From the NCBI RefSeq assembly GCF_003316845.1, contig NZ_QMIK01000001.1, forward strand, positions 124,001 through 188,000: a DNA stretch of 64,000 bases, read 5' to 3'. The position numbers and the translations under genes are program-made. A model generated the notes under the pieces. It saw nothing but the letters and a program-made list of their open reading frames with translations, was not told the origin of the DNA and ran no database searches. Source of the stretch: Cognataquiflexum aquatile (GTDB lineage Bacteria > Bacteroidota > Bacteroidia > Cytophagales > Cyclobacteriaceae). Positions 50,680 through 60,214 of the stretch are shown here, in pieces (within the stretch, counting starts at the first letter, position 1; each line of letters begins with the position of its first letter).

Positions 50680-52551
50680 TTATTTTTTCATTATCGGCAA
50701 ACTGATAAAACTCGGATACTTACTCGAATGGTGGATCTTATTGGTTGCAACCACACCCTCTGTTTCATCATAATTATTTCCTCCTGTATTCATATTCCTG
50801 TCAAACCTTGGAAAGTTGGAACTGGAAACCTCAATCCGGATCCTATGTCCTTTTTCGAAGTAATTGGAGGTGGACATGGGTGTGAGGTTTACTTCATAGA
50901 CTTTGCCAGATTCCATAAACATCTCTTTTTCGTAGCCTTCCCTGTACCTTACCCTTTGGATGGTTTCATCCAGATTGTATGCCTTTCCATCGGGGTAGAC
51001 ATCGATCAGCTTGATGGTTAGGTCCGTATCCTTCACATCAGTAGACAAATAAAGGGTAGATTCGATAAAACCGCTGACTTCCATTCCTTCAGCCAAAACT
51101 TCAGAAGTGTAAACCAATATATCTTCCCGAAGCTCCATTTCCTGTTGGTCATAGGAACCGCCTTGCACCGCATTGCCGGTACAGCAGACATTGCCGCCAT
51201 AGGAAGTCACAGGATTCATGGGATCGTATTGGAAAGTGTCCGGATTGTCTTTTCCCGGTTTTTTATTGGTCAAAATCCCATCACCGTTTCTGCTATTCGC
51301 CTTGCCGGCGCTGTTCAGGTAATAAGTGGTCATTTCCGCTTCTTTGGGCGGCCAAGTGTCGGAAGTCTGCCACTTGTTGGAACCCATGGTAAAGTAAGTC
51401 ACTTTGGCCATTTCCTTTTTTGGATCACCTTTGAGCCAATAATCAAACCAAGCATAGGTCATCTCATTGTAAGGAAGGCGGGCATCACCCATGCTTCTTT
51501 CACCCACAATGGTATTTTCTGTTGCTCGGGTAAATGAACAATGAAGGGTAGGGGCAATGACCAAATATTGGTTGTCCCGCACCTTAGGGTCTTTGGCATT
51601 GGTTATAATATGGTTGTACATCGCAAGGTTTGGGCTCGTAGAGACATCATACCAAGAGACAAACCAATAGGCTGGCTTTTCAAATTCCATGTTGTCATGG
51701 TATAGTCCACCCTCATACCATTTGGGATCGTTGGGCTTCCGGGTAATCATTTCCTCATAAATTCCCTGCGGGCCATTGACATTTTTGATAATATCCTGTA
51801 CTGGCAGGTGACTCAGGGCCACTTTCCAATCCACCTTTGGATACCTAGGGGCCATGTCATAGAACTTCTGCAGCCTCAACAAATCTTCCTGAGAAATTCC
51901 TTCCGGTAATTTTGGTGCCATGGGATCGTGCTGTGTGCCATAGAGCCAAGCAGTGAACAGCATCTGACCTGCACCGCCTCGGTACCAGTTTCCCTGCTCA
52001 TAATAATTACCGATCCTGCCGACTCCTGCGCCAAATGCCTGTGGCACCAAGGCTACATGGGCAGGATGGTTGAGTGAAGCTACCGCCATTTGCCACTCCG
52101 CTGTGGAAGAACAGCCGATAGTCCCGATTTTTTGGTTGCTCCAAGGCTGCGCCGCCATCCAGGTAAATGCATCATACCCATCAGTCAGCGGAGTGCCCAG
52201 AATATCCCATTCTCCCTCAGAGAAAAATCTGCCGCGCTCATTTTGGACCACATAGGCATAGCCACGCTTTACCGCTTCAAGAGCGGTCTGAAGGCTGCGT
52301 TCCTGCAGCTCTCCATCTCGGTAAGCGTTGAAGTTATAAGGAGTCCTTGAAAAGATTATCGGAACAGGCTGTGCCGTCTTGGGTCTGTAGATATCCGTGG
52401 CCAGCCTGACCCCGTCCCGCATGGGCATCATGACCTTTTGGTCGATAATGGCGATTTCTTCAAGTTGGGCTAATATTGATTTTTCCTGTGCAAAACTGTC
52501 TGTTCCCAGCAGCAGGAAAACCAAGAGAAAGAATAAATATGTCCTTTTCAT
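50680..52551 (-). CDS. CocE/NonD-family hydrolase (X-Pro dipeptidyl-peptidase S15-like)
   Basis: A 623-residue exported enzyme from ATG 52551 (M-K-R-T-Y), signal peptide ending D-S-F-A-Q. N-terminal alpha/beta-hydrolase domain: [25 protein letters not shown], and catalytic Ser in I-G-C-S-S-T-A-E. Family members normally have G-x-S-Y-x-G there, so the elbow is atypical. C-terminal beta-jelly-roll (from ~420) as in X-Pro peptidases and cephalosporin acylases. Likely acts on peptides or esters in the periplasm. Confidence 0.9.
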   Translation of the reverse strand: MKRTYLFFLLVFLLLGTDSFAQEKSILAQLEEIAIIDQKVMMPMRDGVRLATDIYRPKTAQPVPIIFSRTPYNFNAYRDGELQERSLQTALEAVKRGYAYVVQNERGRFFSEGEWDILGTPLTDGYDAFTWMAAQPWSNQKIGTIGCSSTAEWQMAVASLNHPAHVALVPQAFGAGVGRIGNYYEQGNWYRGGAGQMLFTAWLYGTQHDPMAPKLPEGISQEDLLRLQKFYDMAPRYPKVDWKVALSHLPVQDIIKNVNGPQGIYEEMITRKPNDPKWYEGGLYHDNMEFEKPAYWFVSWYDVSTSPNLAMYNHIITNAKDPKVRDNQYLVIAPTLHCSFTRATENTIVGERSMGDARLPYNEMTYAWFDYWLKGDPKKEMAKVTYFTMGSNKWQTSDTWPPKEAEMTTYYLNSAGKANSRNGDGILTNKKPGKDNPDTFQYDPMNPVTSYGGNVCCTGNAVQGGSYDQQEMELREDILVYTSEVLAEGMEVSGFIESTLYLSTDVKDTDLTIKLIDVYPDGKAYNLDETIQRVRYREGYEKEMFMESGKVYEVNLTPMSTSNYFEKGHRIRIEVSSSNFPRFDRNMNTGGNNYDETEGVVATNKIHHSSKYPSFISLPIMKK

Positions 52552-52653
52552 TGTCATTTGAATTTTTCTTGTTGAAAATTCAAATTAATCAAAAAGTCGA
52601 TCCGAACTTAAAAAGTTATTCAAAAGGGAAATTCTTATTCGTAAAATCAAAAG

Positions 52654-53247
52654 TTATTTCTTTTTAAAGGTTTCAAAAATAGGGGTTCTTCCTTTTTTCC
52701 GCTTTTCACGCTCCCTCTTCCTTCTTTTTTTATCCTGTTCTTTGCTTTTGACCAAGACAATCCTGGCGGAAATACCCACCTGACTGCGGTAAAATTCTTC
52801 TCTGCCCGAAAGGTTGAAGTTCGGTTTATAATCCAGTGAAATGACGGTGTTGGCCAAAGTCATTTCTATCCCACCCACAAGATCTACTCCGGTTGTAGGA
52901 TTGCCATAGGTATGGATAATTTGGTTTGATTCAGGTACTTTAACAAAACTTTCCTCCCATCCTGAAGAAACTCCTGCCCCCAAATAATAATTGAAGCGCT
53001 TTGAGATGATGGGATTGTGCCTCTCTACCAAAAGGTGAAAAGTGGTGTTCCTATCAAAATCAGATTGGACGATGCCTTCCAAAGTGATTTGCTTAAACAC
53101 ACGCTGCTGTCCGGATAAACCGATGGTCCGGCCATTGGAATTGTTGCCAATCCTTAGGCCCAAAGCACTGCCATATCGTTGTGCAAAAATATCCTGAATA
53201 AAAAAAGATTGGATGCAGATAAACAAAACGAGACCGGTTTTATACAT
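52654..53247 (-). CDS. Exported outer-membrane protein with a strongly basic tail
   Basis: A 197-residue protein from ATG 53247 (M-Y-K-T-G-L) with a signal peptide ending D-I-F-A-Q. The mature part is beta-rich (Y-G-S-A-L-G-L-R-I-G; F-N-Y-Y-L-G-A-G-V-S-S-G) and looks like a small barrel ending near V-G-I-S-A-R-I-V-L-V. Thereafter comes an unusual 29-residue tail with about 17 Lys/Arg (K-K-R-R-K-R-E-R-E-K-R-K-K-G-R). Barrel proteins normally end in an aromatic residue, so the tail is odd; it might bind LPS or peptidoglycan. A start at 53391 gives no signal sequence and is rejected. The gene follows the VLRF1-like gene by 61 bases. Confidence 0.72.
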   Translation of the reverse strand: MYKTGLVLFICIQSFFIQDIFAQRYGSALGLRIGNNSNGRTIGLSGQQRVFKQITLEGIVQSDFDRNTTFHLLVERHNPIISKRFNYYLGAGVSSGWEESFVKVPESNQIIHTYGNPTTGVDLVGGIEMTLANTVISLDYKPNFNLSGREEFYRSQVGISARIVLVKSKEQDKKRRKREREKRKKGRTPIFETFKKK

Positions 53248-53308
53248 ATCAAAGGTGAATTTGACCGAATTGCTCCAATAACTGTTCCAAGAAATTGAAT
53301 CGTTGTCC

Positions 53309-54022
53309 TTACCAGTCTTCTTCTTTGCTTTCGTCAGGTTTAGAAGATATTTGTTCAAGATAGGGGCGGACAAAGGCTTCATTTTCGGCATCTACCCATA
53401 TTTTGGTTTGAGATATTGACCGGTAGGTTTTTTCCATATTTTCAAATGTGGCGGTGGGGACATGGATCGGGATTTTGAATATCCGTGGGTCTGTTTTTTC
53501 AAAGGGAGTAGCTTTTTTACCGTTGAAAAAATAAGGAATCAAAGTGGAGGAACAGCCCAATGCAATCAGGTCCACGTGTTTTTCTTCAAAATAGAATTGA
53601 AGCCTTTCATTTATGCTTTCAAAAAACTCCAAAGTTTCCTGAAGCCGAACCCTAGAACCAGCCCTTGACTTTCCTTTGGTCTTCAAATGTTTGATTTGGC
53701 TTTTCCCTTGTTTCTTACGCACCATATAGGCCCGAAACACCTTATGGTCGGCCAATTGGCCATTTTCGTAAAAAGCAGTAACGGCCATGCCTGACTTGAC
53801 AGAGATGATGACCTGATTCTGAAAATCCAGTTTTTGAATAGAATTCCCCTCTGCGGAAAATCTGCTGTGTATGGAATGTCTTATTTTAAATTCCTCCGAC
53901 AAATTGGAGTTTTTAACCAATATTATTTTTCTATTGGCATCATAAGTAAAATTAAATCCTGCATTTCCACAGAAATGAAGTAGTTTATTTACTATTTCAT
54001 CACTTATTTTTGCCCAATACAT
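53309..54022 (-). CDS. VLRF1-domain protein, Vms1/ANKZF1-like putative peptidyl-tRNA release factor
   Basis: A 237-residue protein resembling the Vms1/ANKZF1 release-factor (VLRF1) domain. The matching core is H-K-V-F-R-A-Y-M-V-R-K-K-Q-G-K-S-Q (~90-106) followed by S-R-A-G-S-R-V-R-L-Q-E; the eukaryotic proteins have the same K-x-G-x-S-Q then A-G-S-x-x-R-R-Y-N-E order, with the Gln acting in peptidyl-tRNA cleavage. A second conserved part, F-F-N-G-K-x4-F-E-K-T-D-P-R-I-F-K-I-P, matches the downstream region of the domain. The zinc finger and ankyrin or VCP-binding parts of Vms1 are absent. Role inferred: rescue of stalled ribosomes. No signal peptide. Confidence 0.75.
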   Translation of the reverse strand: MYWAKISDEIVNKLLHFCGNAGFNFTYDANRKIILVKNSNLSEEFKIRHSIHSRFSAEGNSIQKLDFQNQVIISVKSGMAVTAFYENGQLADHKVFRAYMVRKKQGKSQIKHLKTKGKSRAGSRVRLQETLEFFESINERLQFYFEEKHVDLIALGCSSTLIPYFFNGKKATPFEKTDPRIFKIPIHVPTATFENMEKTYRSISQTKIWVDAENEAFVRPYLEQISSKPDESKEEDW

Positions 54023-54310
54023 AATATTTCTTTTATAAGAGAATAGAAATGGTCTAATTTTTGTATCTTACATACATAAAAAATACGATTACTACATTTT
54101 GGTCGAATGTGGTAGTTGTTTTGATGAATCCTCAAATCAATATTAACTAGGAAAGGAAGTAAAGTTTTCAAACAGCCCAATATACCAATAAAACCTTTGG
54201 TGTCCTGTCGTATAAAATATTTACAGATCTCCTTAACATAAAAATTATTTAAAAGTTTATACTATGACCAAACAATAATCGTTATTCATAACAAAAAATT
54301 GGAATAATCC

Positions 54311-54928
54311 ATGAAAATCAAAGAGATGATATTGCTGCATGAAGAATTCTTAGCTGACTTTGGTTTCAGCTTAGAAAAGAAACAGTTGCACTATTCAAAA
54401 TCGATCAATCAAGGAAAGCAGATCATATTTTTTCACCACACTCATTTTAACGATGCGTCCTATCTAGAGTATCACCTGGGAGTGAGATTCGATCTTGTTG
54501 AATCCATCATCCATAAATTTTTGCCGACACTCGGAGACTATAAAGACAGAAGCATCACCTTGGTGGAGACTTTGGATAAAATTGATCCAAAAATGCCTAA
54601 AAGGTATTTTCTGGAAAATGACATGGAAATAAATCCTGTCATTGAAAAGGTGGAGGAATTTTTGGTAAAAGATGGATTTCCCTGGATGGACCAATATTCA
54701 AAAGGTATTAAATTGGAGAGGTTCTTTAATGAAGATCCGGACAAAAACATAGTTACCCAAAATTTCACCTACAGGTCATCGAGAGGAATTGCTTTGGCCA
54801 AGCTTTATAACCCTTCCAAATACAAAGAAGTCAGGGATATTTACCTGGCCAAAATGGACGAAATGCAGGTTACGCCCTTTACTGTGGCTTGTTTCCTAAA
54901 TCTGTTGGGGTATTTGGACAACCTTTGA
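54311..54928 (+). CDS. Hypothetical soluble protein
   Basis: A 205-residue protein with no signal peptide or membrane helix. It begins M-K-I-K-E-M-I-L-L-H-E-E-F-L, and has F-F-H-H-T-H-F-N-D-A-S-Y-L-E-Y-H-L-G-V-R-F-D-L-V-E and later R-S-S-R-G-I-A-L-A-K-L-Y-N. The strand-helix look with His residues could suggest a DUF4304-like fold, but I cannot assign it. The 288-base gap before it holds no recognisable element. Confidence 0.6.
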   Translation: MKIKEMILLHEEFLADFGFSLEKKQLHYSKSINQGKQIIFFHHTHFNDASYLEYHLGVRFDLVESIIHKFLPTLGDYKDRSITLVETLDKIDPKMPKRYFLENDMEINPVIEKVEEFLVKDGFPWMDQYSKGIKLERFFNEDPDKNIVTQNFTYRSSRGIALAKLYNPSKYKEVRDIYLAKMDEMQVTPFTVACFLNLLGYLDNL

Positions 54929-54986
54929 TCTAAATACCTTGCCAATTTATTAGTCTAAATTCCTACAAACAGCCTTAGTCTTATTC

Positions 54987-55796
54987 CTATGTCCTTTGCA
55001 TTGTGGATTGGGCTTTGAAAATCCTTACGTTTGTGTTTTTTACCAATCTATACTTTACGAAGTCGGGTAAGATTTTTGAAAATAAAAAATAGAACCTCAT
55101 CAATCGGCCGGGTATGATTTGATTCTTTTTTTGAAGACATTTTTGGATGGCATAGGAGGCAACAAATTCAGGATCAAGGATACTCAATTTAGAAATTGTA
55201 TTCAATTGTTGACATTTTCTGAAGTGACTGATATTGGAATTTATTCCTCCCGGAGAAAGCACACTGACATGTACATTTGTATTTTCCAGTTCATGCTGAA
55301 GACTTTTTGAAAAGTAATAGACAAATGATTTCGTAGCTCCATATACCTGTTTGTAAGCTCCTTCAAAGTGGGCGATTATTGAACTTACATTAATGATAAA
55401 CGCCGTATCTTGAGCTTGAAGGACATCAAGCAAACCATGTGTGATCATGGTAGTTGCCTTGATGTTCAGCTGTATCATTCGGTTGAAGGTGGTAAAGTTT
55501 TCATTTGTAAAAAGATAATTCCCGCCTACACCGGCATTGTTAATTAGGAATGAAATGGGATAACTCTTTGATTTGACATGATCAAGTAATTGAATACAAC
55601 TTTGGTCATCGGTTAGATCCAACTCTAGATAATCAACAAAAACCCCGAAATTTGAATTGATAAGGCTACATAACGATGGCAAACCTGTATCGGGCAATGC
55701 TACCAAAAAAAGGTCCATTCCCATTTTGGCTGATTCTATTGCAAAGGATTTCCCCAATCCTTCACTTGCTCCGGTAATCAAAACAAAGTGTTTCAT
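54987..55796 (-). CDS. Short-chain dehydrogenase (KR/SDR type)
   Basis: A 269-residue SDR with T-G-A-S-E-G-L-G-K-S, D-L-T-D, N-N-A-G-V-G-G, N-V-S-S-I and Y-G-A-T-K-S-F, so cofactor site and catalytic Ser/Tyr/Lys are intact. The C-terminal ~50 residues (L-M-R-F-Y-F-L-F-S-K-I-L-P) are hydrophobic and typical of the SDRs that act on lipid substrates at a membrane. It overlaps the preceding epimerase gene by four bases. Substrate unknown. Confidence 0.9.
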   Translation of the reverse strand: MKHFVLITGASEGLGKSFAIESAKMGMDLFLVALPDTGLPSLCSLINSNFGVFVDYLELDLTDDQSCIQLLDHVKSKSYPISFLINNAGVGGNYLFTNENFTTFNRMIQLNIKATTMITHGLLDVLQAQDTAFIINVSSIIAHFEGAYKQVYGATKSFVYYFSKSLQHELENTNVHVSVLSPGGINSNISHFRKCQQLNTISKLSILDPEFVASYAIQKCLQKKNQIIPGRLMRFYFLFSKILPDFVKYRLVKNTNVRIFKAQSTMQRT

Positions 55797-56782
55797 CGGT
55801 CTTCTGATTGGGATAAAAATCGGATGGTGGTTTCAATCGTTTCCTCAAAAGGTGTAATGCGGTAACCGAGTTGTGAGATTGCCTTGGAGCAATCAAAAGC
55901 GGAGTTTTGACCTAACCGCTTGACCAAATCAGGAGTGATTCTTGGCTCGATCCCAAATCGGTCTGCCAAAAACTGAGAAAACAATGAATAATAGGACAGA
56001 GGCCAAACAGGAATTTTCAAAACCAAACCGTTTTTGTTTACCCGATTTTTTATAGCCTCAAACAGTTCTCCCAATGTCTTGTTTTCCCCACCAAGGATAT
56101 ATTTTTCTCCAATTGCTCCCTTATCTCTCGCCAAAATATGTCCATTGATGATATCTTCAATAAATCCATAATTCCCGATCACTCCGCTTTGCTTTGGAAT
56201 GACGGCAAATCCTTTTTTGATGAAACCAATTATTATCCTGTTGACTCCCGAACTTGGGGAAGCTATCCCCGGGCCAAAAATTCTTGAGGGCATGACAATC
56301 AAGCCCGGAAACCCGTTAGCGGCATGTTTCAACAATTCCGTGTCTGCCAATGATTTGCTGATTTCATAGTCGTTGTTGAAACTGCTCCATCTTGGGGTTT
56401 CCTCATTGTTGGGAAGATTCAGCGAAGGTCCGATGGTCCCGGTTGAACTTGTCAGGATAAATTTTGAAACATTCAGTTCTTGGGAGATACGGATGACATT
56501 GGAGGTCCCACCCACATTTATCTTATAAAAATCATCCGAATTCTTGGTCCAAACTCTTGCCAAGGCAGCAACATGAAAAACAGTCTCACAGCCTTCCATG
56601 GCTGTTTTGATGCTGATATTATCCAAAACATCGCCAAAAAAAAACTTGATATTGGGATGCTCCAAGGTCTTTACAGCCTTGGGGTTTCGGATCAAGGCGT
56701 GGACTTTTTCACCATTTTCTGCAAGCTTTATAGCCAACCTCTGCCCCAAATATCCCGATGCTCCTGTGATAAAAGATTTCAT
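55793..56782 (-). CDS. NAD-dependent epimerase/dehydratase family (3-beta-HSD/DFR-like)
   Basis: A 329-residue extended SDR. T-G-A-S-G-Y-L-G-Q-R at the start, C-E-T-V-F-H-V-A-A-L-A-R, T-S-S-T-G-T-I-G, and the family Tyr/Lys pair in Y-E-I-S-K-S-L-A. G-R-I-F-G-P-G follows (read here as S-R-I-F-G-P-G). Such dihydroflavonol-reductase or 3-beta-hydroxysteroid-dehydrogenase-like enzymes act on lipids or sugar-nucleotides. First gene of a two-gene unit with the SDR. Confidence 0.9.
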   Translation of the reverse strand: MKSFITGASGYLGQRLAIKLAENGEKVHALIRNPKAVKTLEHPNIKFFFGDVLDNISIKTAMEGCETVFHVAALARVWTKNSDDFYKINVGGTSNVIRISQELNVSKFILTSSTGTIGPSLNLPNNEETPRWSSFNNDYEISKSLADTELLKHAANGFPGLIVMPSRIFGPGIASPSSGVNRIIIGFIKKGFAVIPKQSGVIGNYGFIEDIINGHILARDKGAIGEKYILGGENKTLGELFEAIKNRVNKNGLVLKIPVWPLSYYSLFSQFLADRFGIEPRITPDLVKRLGQNSAFDCSKAISQLGYRITPFEETIETTIRFLSQSEDR

Positions 56783-57054
56783 ACTATTGGTTTTAAGAAT
56801 TCCGATATTGAAACCAAGTTACCCTACATAGAATAATAACCGAAATTGATTTGGGATTTTAATGCGCTTTGAAAACGGATTTGAACCAATAACTCTAAAA
56901 ATATCAGAAAGATGGGCAATTAGACGCAACTAACTTGAATAAACATACAGGATAAGGGTATTTTGAGAAAATTACTCAAAGCATTTGCAATTAATGCGTT
57001 TGGAATAAAAAAGTAATCTGACGAATTCACAAATCAGGTTCTGAAATTTGCAGG

Positions 57055-59535
57055 CTATTTTCGCTTTACCCCACGTACAGCTTCTGCCTGTAAAGGTTCC
57101 TCAGGCCAGGAATGTTTAGGGTACCTCCTCTTCATTTCTTTTTTCACTTCGAAATAGGTGTTCATCCAAAAACTCCTCAGGTCCGAAGTCACCTGCACAG
57201 GCTTGAATCCGGGGGACAAAAGATGCAACAAAAGCGGAATTTTACCTTCATTGATTTTGGGTGTGTCGAGCCACCCGAATACTTCCTGAAGACGTACAGC
57301 CAACACAGGGGATTCGCCAAGCGCAGTATACTTAACCGGGATCATGCTTCCACTGGGAACTGCTATTTTTTCCGGTGCCAAGGACTGAAGAACCTTTTGC
57401 TGATTAAAATCGAGGCTGTTGAGCAGGATGTCTTTCAGTTTTAATCTGAGAAGGTCTTCTTCTCGTTTGACCCCGAGGAGGTATGGCGAGAGCCATTTAT
57501 CTGCATTTTCAAGAAGTGTCGGTATCGAAAAATCTGGCCAAACTTGATCAGGATTCCAATTCCTCAGGGAGTTGACACGGTTTTGAAGCTGAAGGGTATC
57601 TTCATCAAAATCAAGTAAATTTTCCCCTTCTGACCGTATTGCTTCCAGGATTGCTGCTGCCCTGTCTGTTTCTGAGAGGTTGGTCAGTGGGCTGGATTTC
57701 AAGATGATGGAACCAAGACAAAGGTTTTTGACGGCTACCAATTCCCCGTTTCTTTTGTCCCATTTGATGATCTTTTTCTCTTTCACCATCGAAATCAGGT
57801 CTTTGGGATTAAGCGGAGAGGCCATGAATATTTTACCAACCCCATCCCTTGCATCCACGTGAGAAACTGCAAGCCACGATTCATGGGCAAGGTCATCTTT
57901 GTGACCCATCATGACTATCTTTCCATTTGCCAACTGAAATTGGGCATTGTTGCCAGGTCTGGAGCAGGCAATCCTTTCAGGATAGGCATAGGCGATCAGC
58001 AAACCAGTTTCAAAAGGGTCCACAAATCCGTTTTCTTCCTCAATGTGTAGCATTTTCCGATATTGTCGGGCTACTTTTTCTATTTTGTTGATCCCCTTTA
58101 CAGATAGTCCTTCCCTACGGGCCCTTCGTAGTGATTCCAACCTCAGGTTGATATCCACTCCGGAGTCAGCATCCAAAGGATCTCTTTCCTCCAACAAGGC
58201 GGCGATGTCTGTGGCCAAACCCGTTTTTTGGATTTGCTCCGCCATGAGCAACATATGCGCTATCCTTGGGTGCGCAGGAATGTTGTGTATTTTTTGTCCA
58301 TGTGCTGTGATTTTTCCTGATTCTAAGGCATTGATCTCATGGAGCAAATCATAGGCCTGAGAAATATGTCCCGAGGGGGGAGGAGTCAGCCAAGTCAGTT
58401 GCTGTATGTCATTGATTCCCCATTGGACCATGTCAAGAACGAGGAAAGCCAAATCTGCCTCCAAAATCTCCGGCGTCCTGAAATCTGCCATTTGAGCATG
58501 AGTATGCCTGGACCACATCCTATAGCAAACCCCCGGACCAAGTCTGCCCGCCCTTCCAGAACGCTGGTCTGAGGAGTCTTTGGAAATCCTGATCGTTTCC
58601 AACTTTGAAAGGCCTGTTCTCGGGTTAAATTTGGAAGTTCTGCCATAACCTGAATCCACGACTGTTTCGATACCTTCTATGGTCAAGCTTGTTTCTGCAA
58701 TGGAAGTAGCCAAAACGACTTTCCGTTTTCCGTTTTTATTGGGGAAAATAGCCTGATGCTGGGCTTGGGGACTCAGCAGGCCATACAAGGGGTGTATTGA
58801 AAAACCCGGAAGTTGTCTCCTCAATATTGCCTCAGTTTTTTTGATCTCTCCCTGTCCGGGTAAAAAAACAAGAATGTCTCCGGTATGCTTCAAAGAAGCG
58901 TCTATAACTGATTTAGAAACCATTTCGGGTAAAATCCCAAGGTCAAAATCACCGACATAATGTTGGGAAACAGGAAAGGATTTTCCCTCGCTTTTTATAG
59001 CGGGCGCTTGAAGCAGGGCCGTCAACTGCGGCATATCCAATGTCGCCGACATGACCAGAATCCTTAAATCAGGTCTGAGGATTTGCTGAACTTCACGGCA
59101 TAGTGCCATGGCTACGTCAGCATGAATGTTCCTTTCATGAAACTCATCAAATATCACCATTCCGACATCTTCCAAGGTACTGTCGGAATGCAACATCCTC
59201 GTCAAAATCCCTTCGGTGACTACCTCAATCTTGGTTTTTGCGGATATTTGGTTTTCAAAGCGGATCCTGAAACCGATGGTTTCCCCAACTTTTTCACCGA
59301 TCAAATCTGACATCCGCCATGCTATGGTTTTGGCGGCAAGTCTCCTTGGTTCAAGCATCAATATCTTTTTCCCTTCCAAAAATCCCTCTTCCAATAACAC
59401 CAAAGGCAAAAGTGTACTTTTCCCGGCCCCGGGAGGTGCATTTACAATAAGGGTGTTATGGGCAGCAAGTAGGGATTTTACTTCAGGAATGATGTCCTTT
59501 ATAGGAAGGTCAATTGAATGATAGTCGAAGTTCAA
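57055..59535 (-). CDS. hrpB: ATP-dependent helicase HrpB
   Basis: An 826-residue DExH-box helicase. Walker A A-P-P-G-A-G-K-S-T (~33-41), D-E-F-H at the Walker B, S-A-T, then Q-R-S-G-R-A-G-R-L-G-P-G and the HrpB C-terminal domain ending K-R-R-Y-P-K-H-S-W-P-E-E/D-P. Length is as expected. The start is TTG 59535 (L-N-F-D-Y-H); no ATG fits upstream because a stop lies two codons before. Role: RNA unwinding of unclear target. A TACCTTTG box lies 17 bases upstream. Confidence 0.93.
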   Translation of the reverse strand: MNFDYHSIDLPIKDIIPEVKSLLAAHNTLIVNAPPGAGKSTLLPLVLLEEGFLEGKKILMLEPRRLAAKTIAWRMSDLIGEKVGETIGFRIRFENQISAKTKIEVVTEGILTRMLHSDSTLEDVGMVIFDEFHERNIHADVAMALCREVQQILRPDLRILVMSATLDMPQLTALLQAPAIKSEGKSFPVSQHYVGDFDLGILPEMVSKSVIDASLKHTGDILVFLPGQGEIKKTEAILRRQLPGFSIHPLYGLLSPQAQHQAIFPNKNGKRKVVLATSIAETSLTIEGIETVVDSGYGRTSKFNPRTGLSKLETIRISKDSSDQRSGRAGRLGPGVCYRMWSRHTHAQMADFRTPEILEADLAFLVLDMVQWGINDIQQLTWLTPPPSGHISQAYDLLHEINALESGKITAHGQKIHNIPAHPRIAHMLLMAEQIQKTGLATDIAALLEERDPLDADSGVDINLRLESLRRARREGLSVKGINKIEKVARQYRKMLHIEEENGFVDPFETGLLIAYAYPERIACSRPGNNAQFQLANGKIVMMGHKDDLAHESWLAVSHVDARDGVGKIFMASPLNPKDLISMVKEKKIIKWDKRNGELVAVKNLCLGSIILKSSPLTNLSETDRAAAILEAIRSEGENLLDFDEDTLQLQNRVNSLRNWNPDQVWPDFSIPTLLENADKWLSPYLLGVKREEDLLRLKLKDILLNSLDFNQQKVLQSLAPEKIAVPSGSMIPVKYTALGESPVLAVRLQEVFGWLDTPKINEGKIPLLLHLLSPGFKPVQVTSDLRSFWMNTYFEVKKEMKRRYPKHSWPEEPLQAEAVRGVKRK

Positions 59536-59551
59536 AGTTTAAAATTTGATG

Positions 59552-59559
59552 CAAAGGTA
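59552..59559 (-). promoter_or_regulatory. Candidate -7 box of hrpB
   Basis: On the minus strand TACCTTTG fits TAnnTTTG exactly, 17 bases before the TTG start codon. It is next to the T run of the preceding terminator, so the transcript start would follow closely on the end of the upstream unit. Confidence 0.45.
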
Positions 59560-59612
59560 AAAAAAAAATACCGCTGCTTACTGAATATCTACCTATCCAA
59601 AGCAGCGGTATT
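59560..59612 (-). terminator. Rho-independent terminator of the DUF2911 gene
   Basis: Minus-strand stem AATACCGCTGCTT/AAGCAGCGGTATT (59600-59612 with 59567-59579), 13 base pairs around a 20-base loop, then eight or more T. It follows the DUF2911 stop by 22 bases. Confidence 0.88.
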
Positions 59613-59634
59613 GCTTTACAAATGGAATTATTTT

Positions 59635-60147
59635 CTATTCAATTTTTGCAGATGCCTTTCCATATTCCCAACGAATCTCAAAGCTGTCAGCTTTCACTTC
59701 ATATACCAATCTTTCTTCCAAGGTAGAAGTTTGGATAGAAGGAACCTCAACTCTTAAAGCATCTTTGCTTTGGTCATATTTGTAAGCTCCCCATTGTTTG
59801 GCTTCTTTGTTGAAAATAAAGGTAGAACTTGTCTCACCTGGGATGAGAAAGAAAGAATACTTTCCCGCAGGAAGTGTCTTTCCCTGGATTTTGATGTCTT
59901 TGGATGTCTCAAAAGTAGTGGCATCGTCAGCACCTGCTCTCCAAACTTGGCCAAGTGGTACCAAATCTCCCCAGATTACCCTTCCTTTTACTGCAGGGCT
60001 ACTGTAGTTGATGGTGATTTTAGAACCTTTTATTGTTCCTTCTGCAGTTTTTGCAGGACTTGCTTTTTCTTGTGCAATCGCAACAATTGACATCATTGCA
60101 AGCAACAAGGTCAAAAAGCCAAATCTTTTTAAATTCATTTTTTTCAT
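59635..60147 (-). CDS. DUF2911 exported protein
   Basis: A 170-residue protein with a signal peptide ([16 protein letters not shown]) and the whole DUF2911 domain: [39 protein letters not shown], and [12 protein letters not shown]. The start of ATG 60147 versus 60138 (three codons in) is undecided. Periplasmic, abundant in Bacteroidota, role unknown. Own promoter and terminator; single gene. Confidence 0.93.
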   Translation of the reverse strand: MKKMNLKRFGFLTLLLAMMSIVAIAQEKASPAKTAEGTIKGSKITINYSSPAVKGRVIWGDLVPLGQVWRAGADDATTFETSKDIKIQGKTLPAGKYSFFLIPGETSSTFIFNKEAKQWGAYKYDQSKDALRVEVPSIQTSTLEERLVYEVKADSFEIRWEYGKASAKIE

Positions 60148-60214
60148 GGTTTAAAATGTAGTAAATATTTGATGGTTTAACTTGTACAGTCGTATTTTGG
60201 TTGTAAAAACTTGG

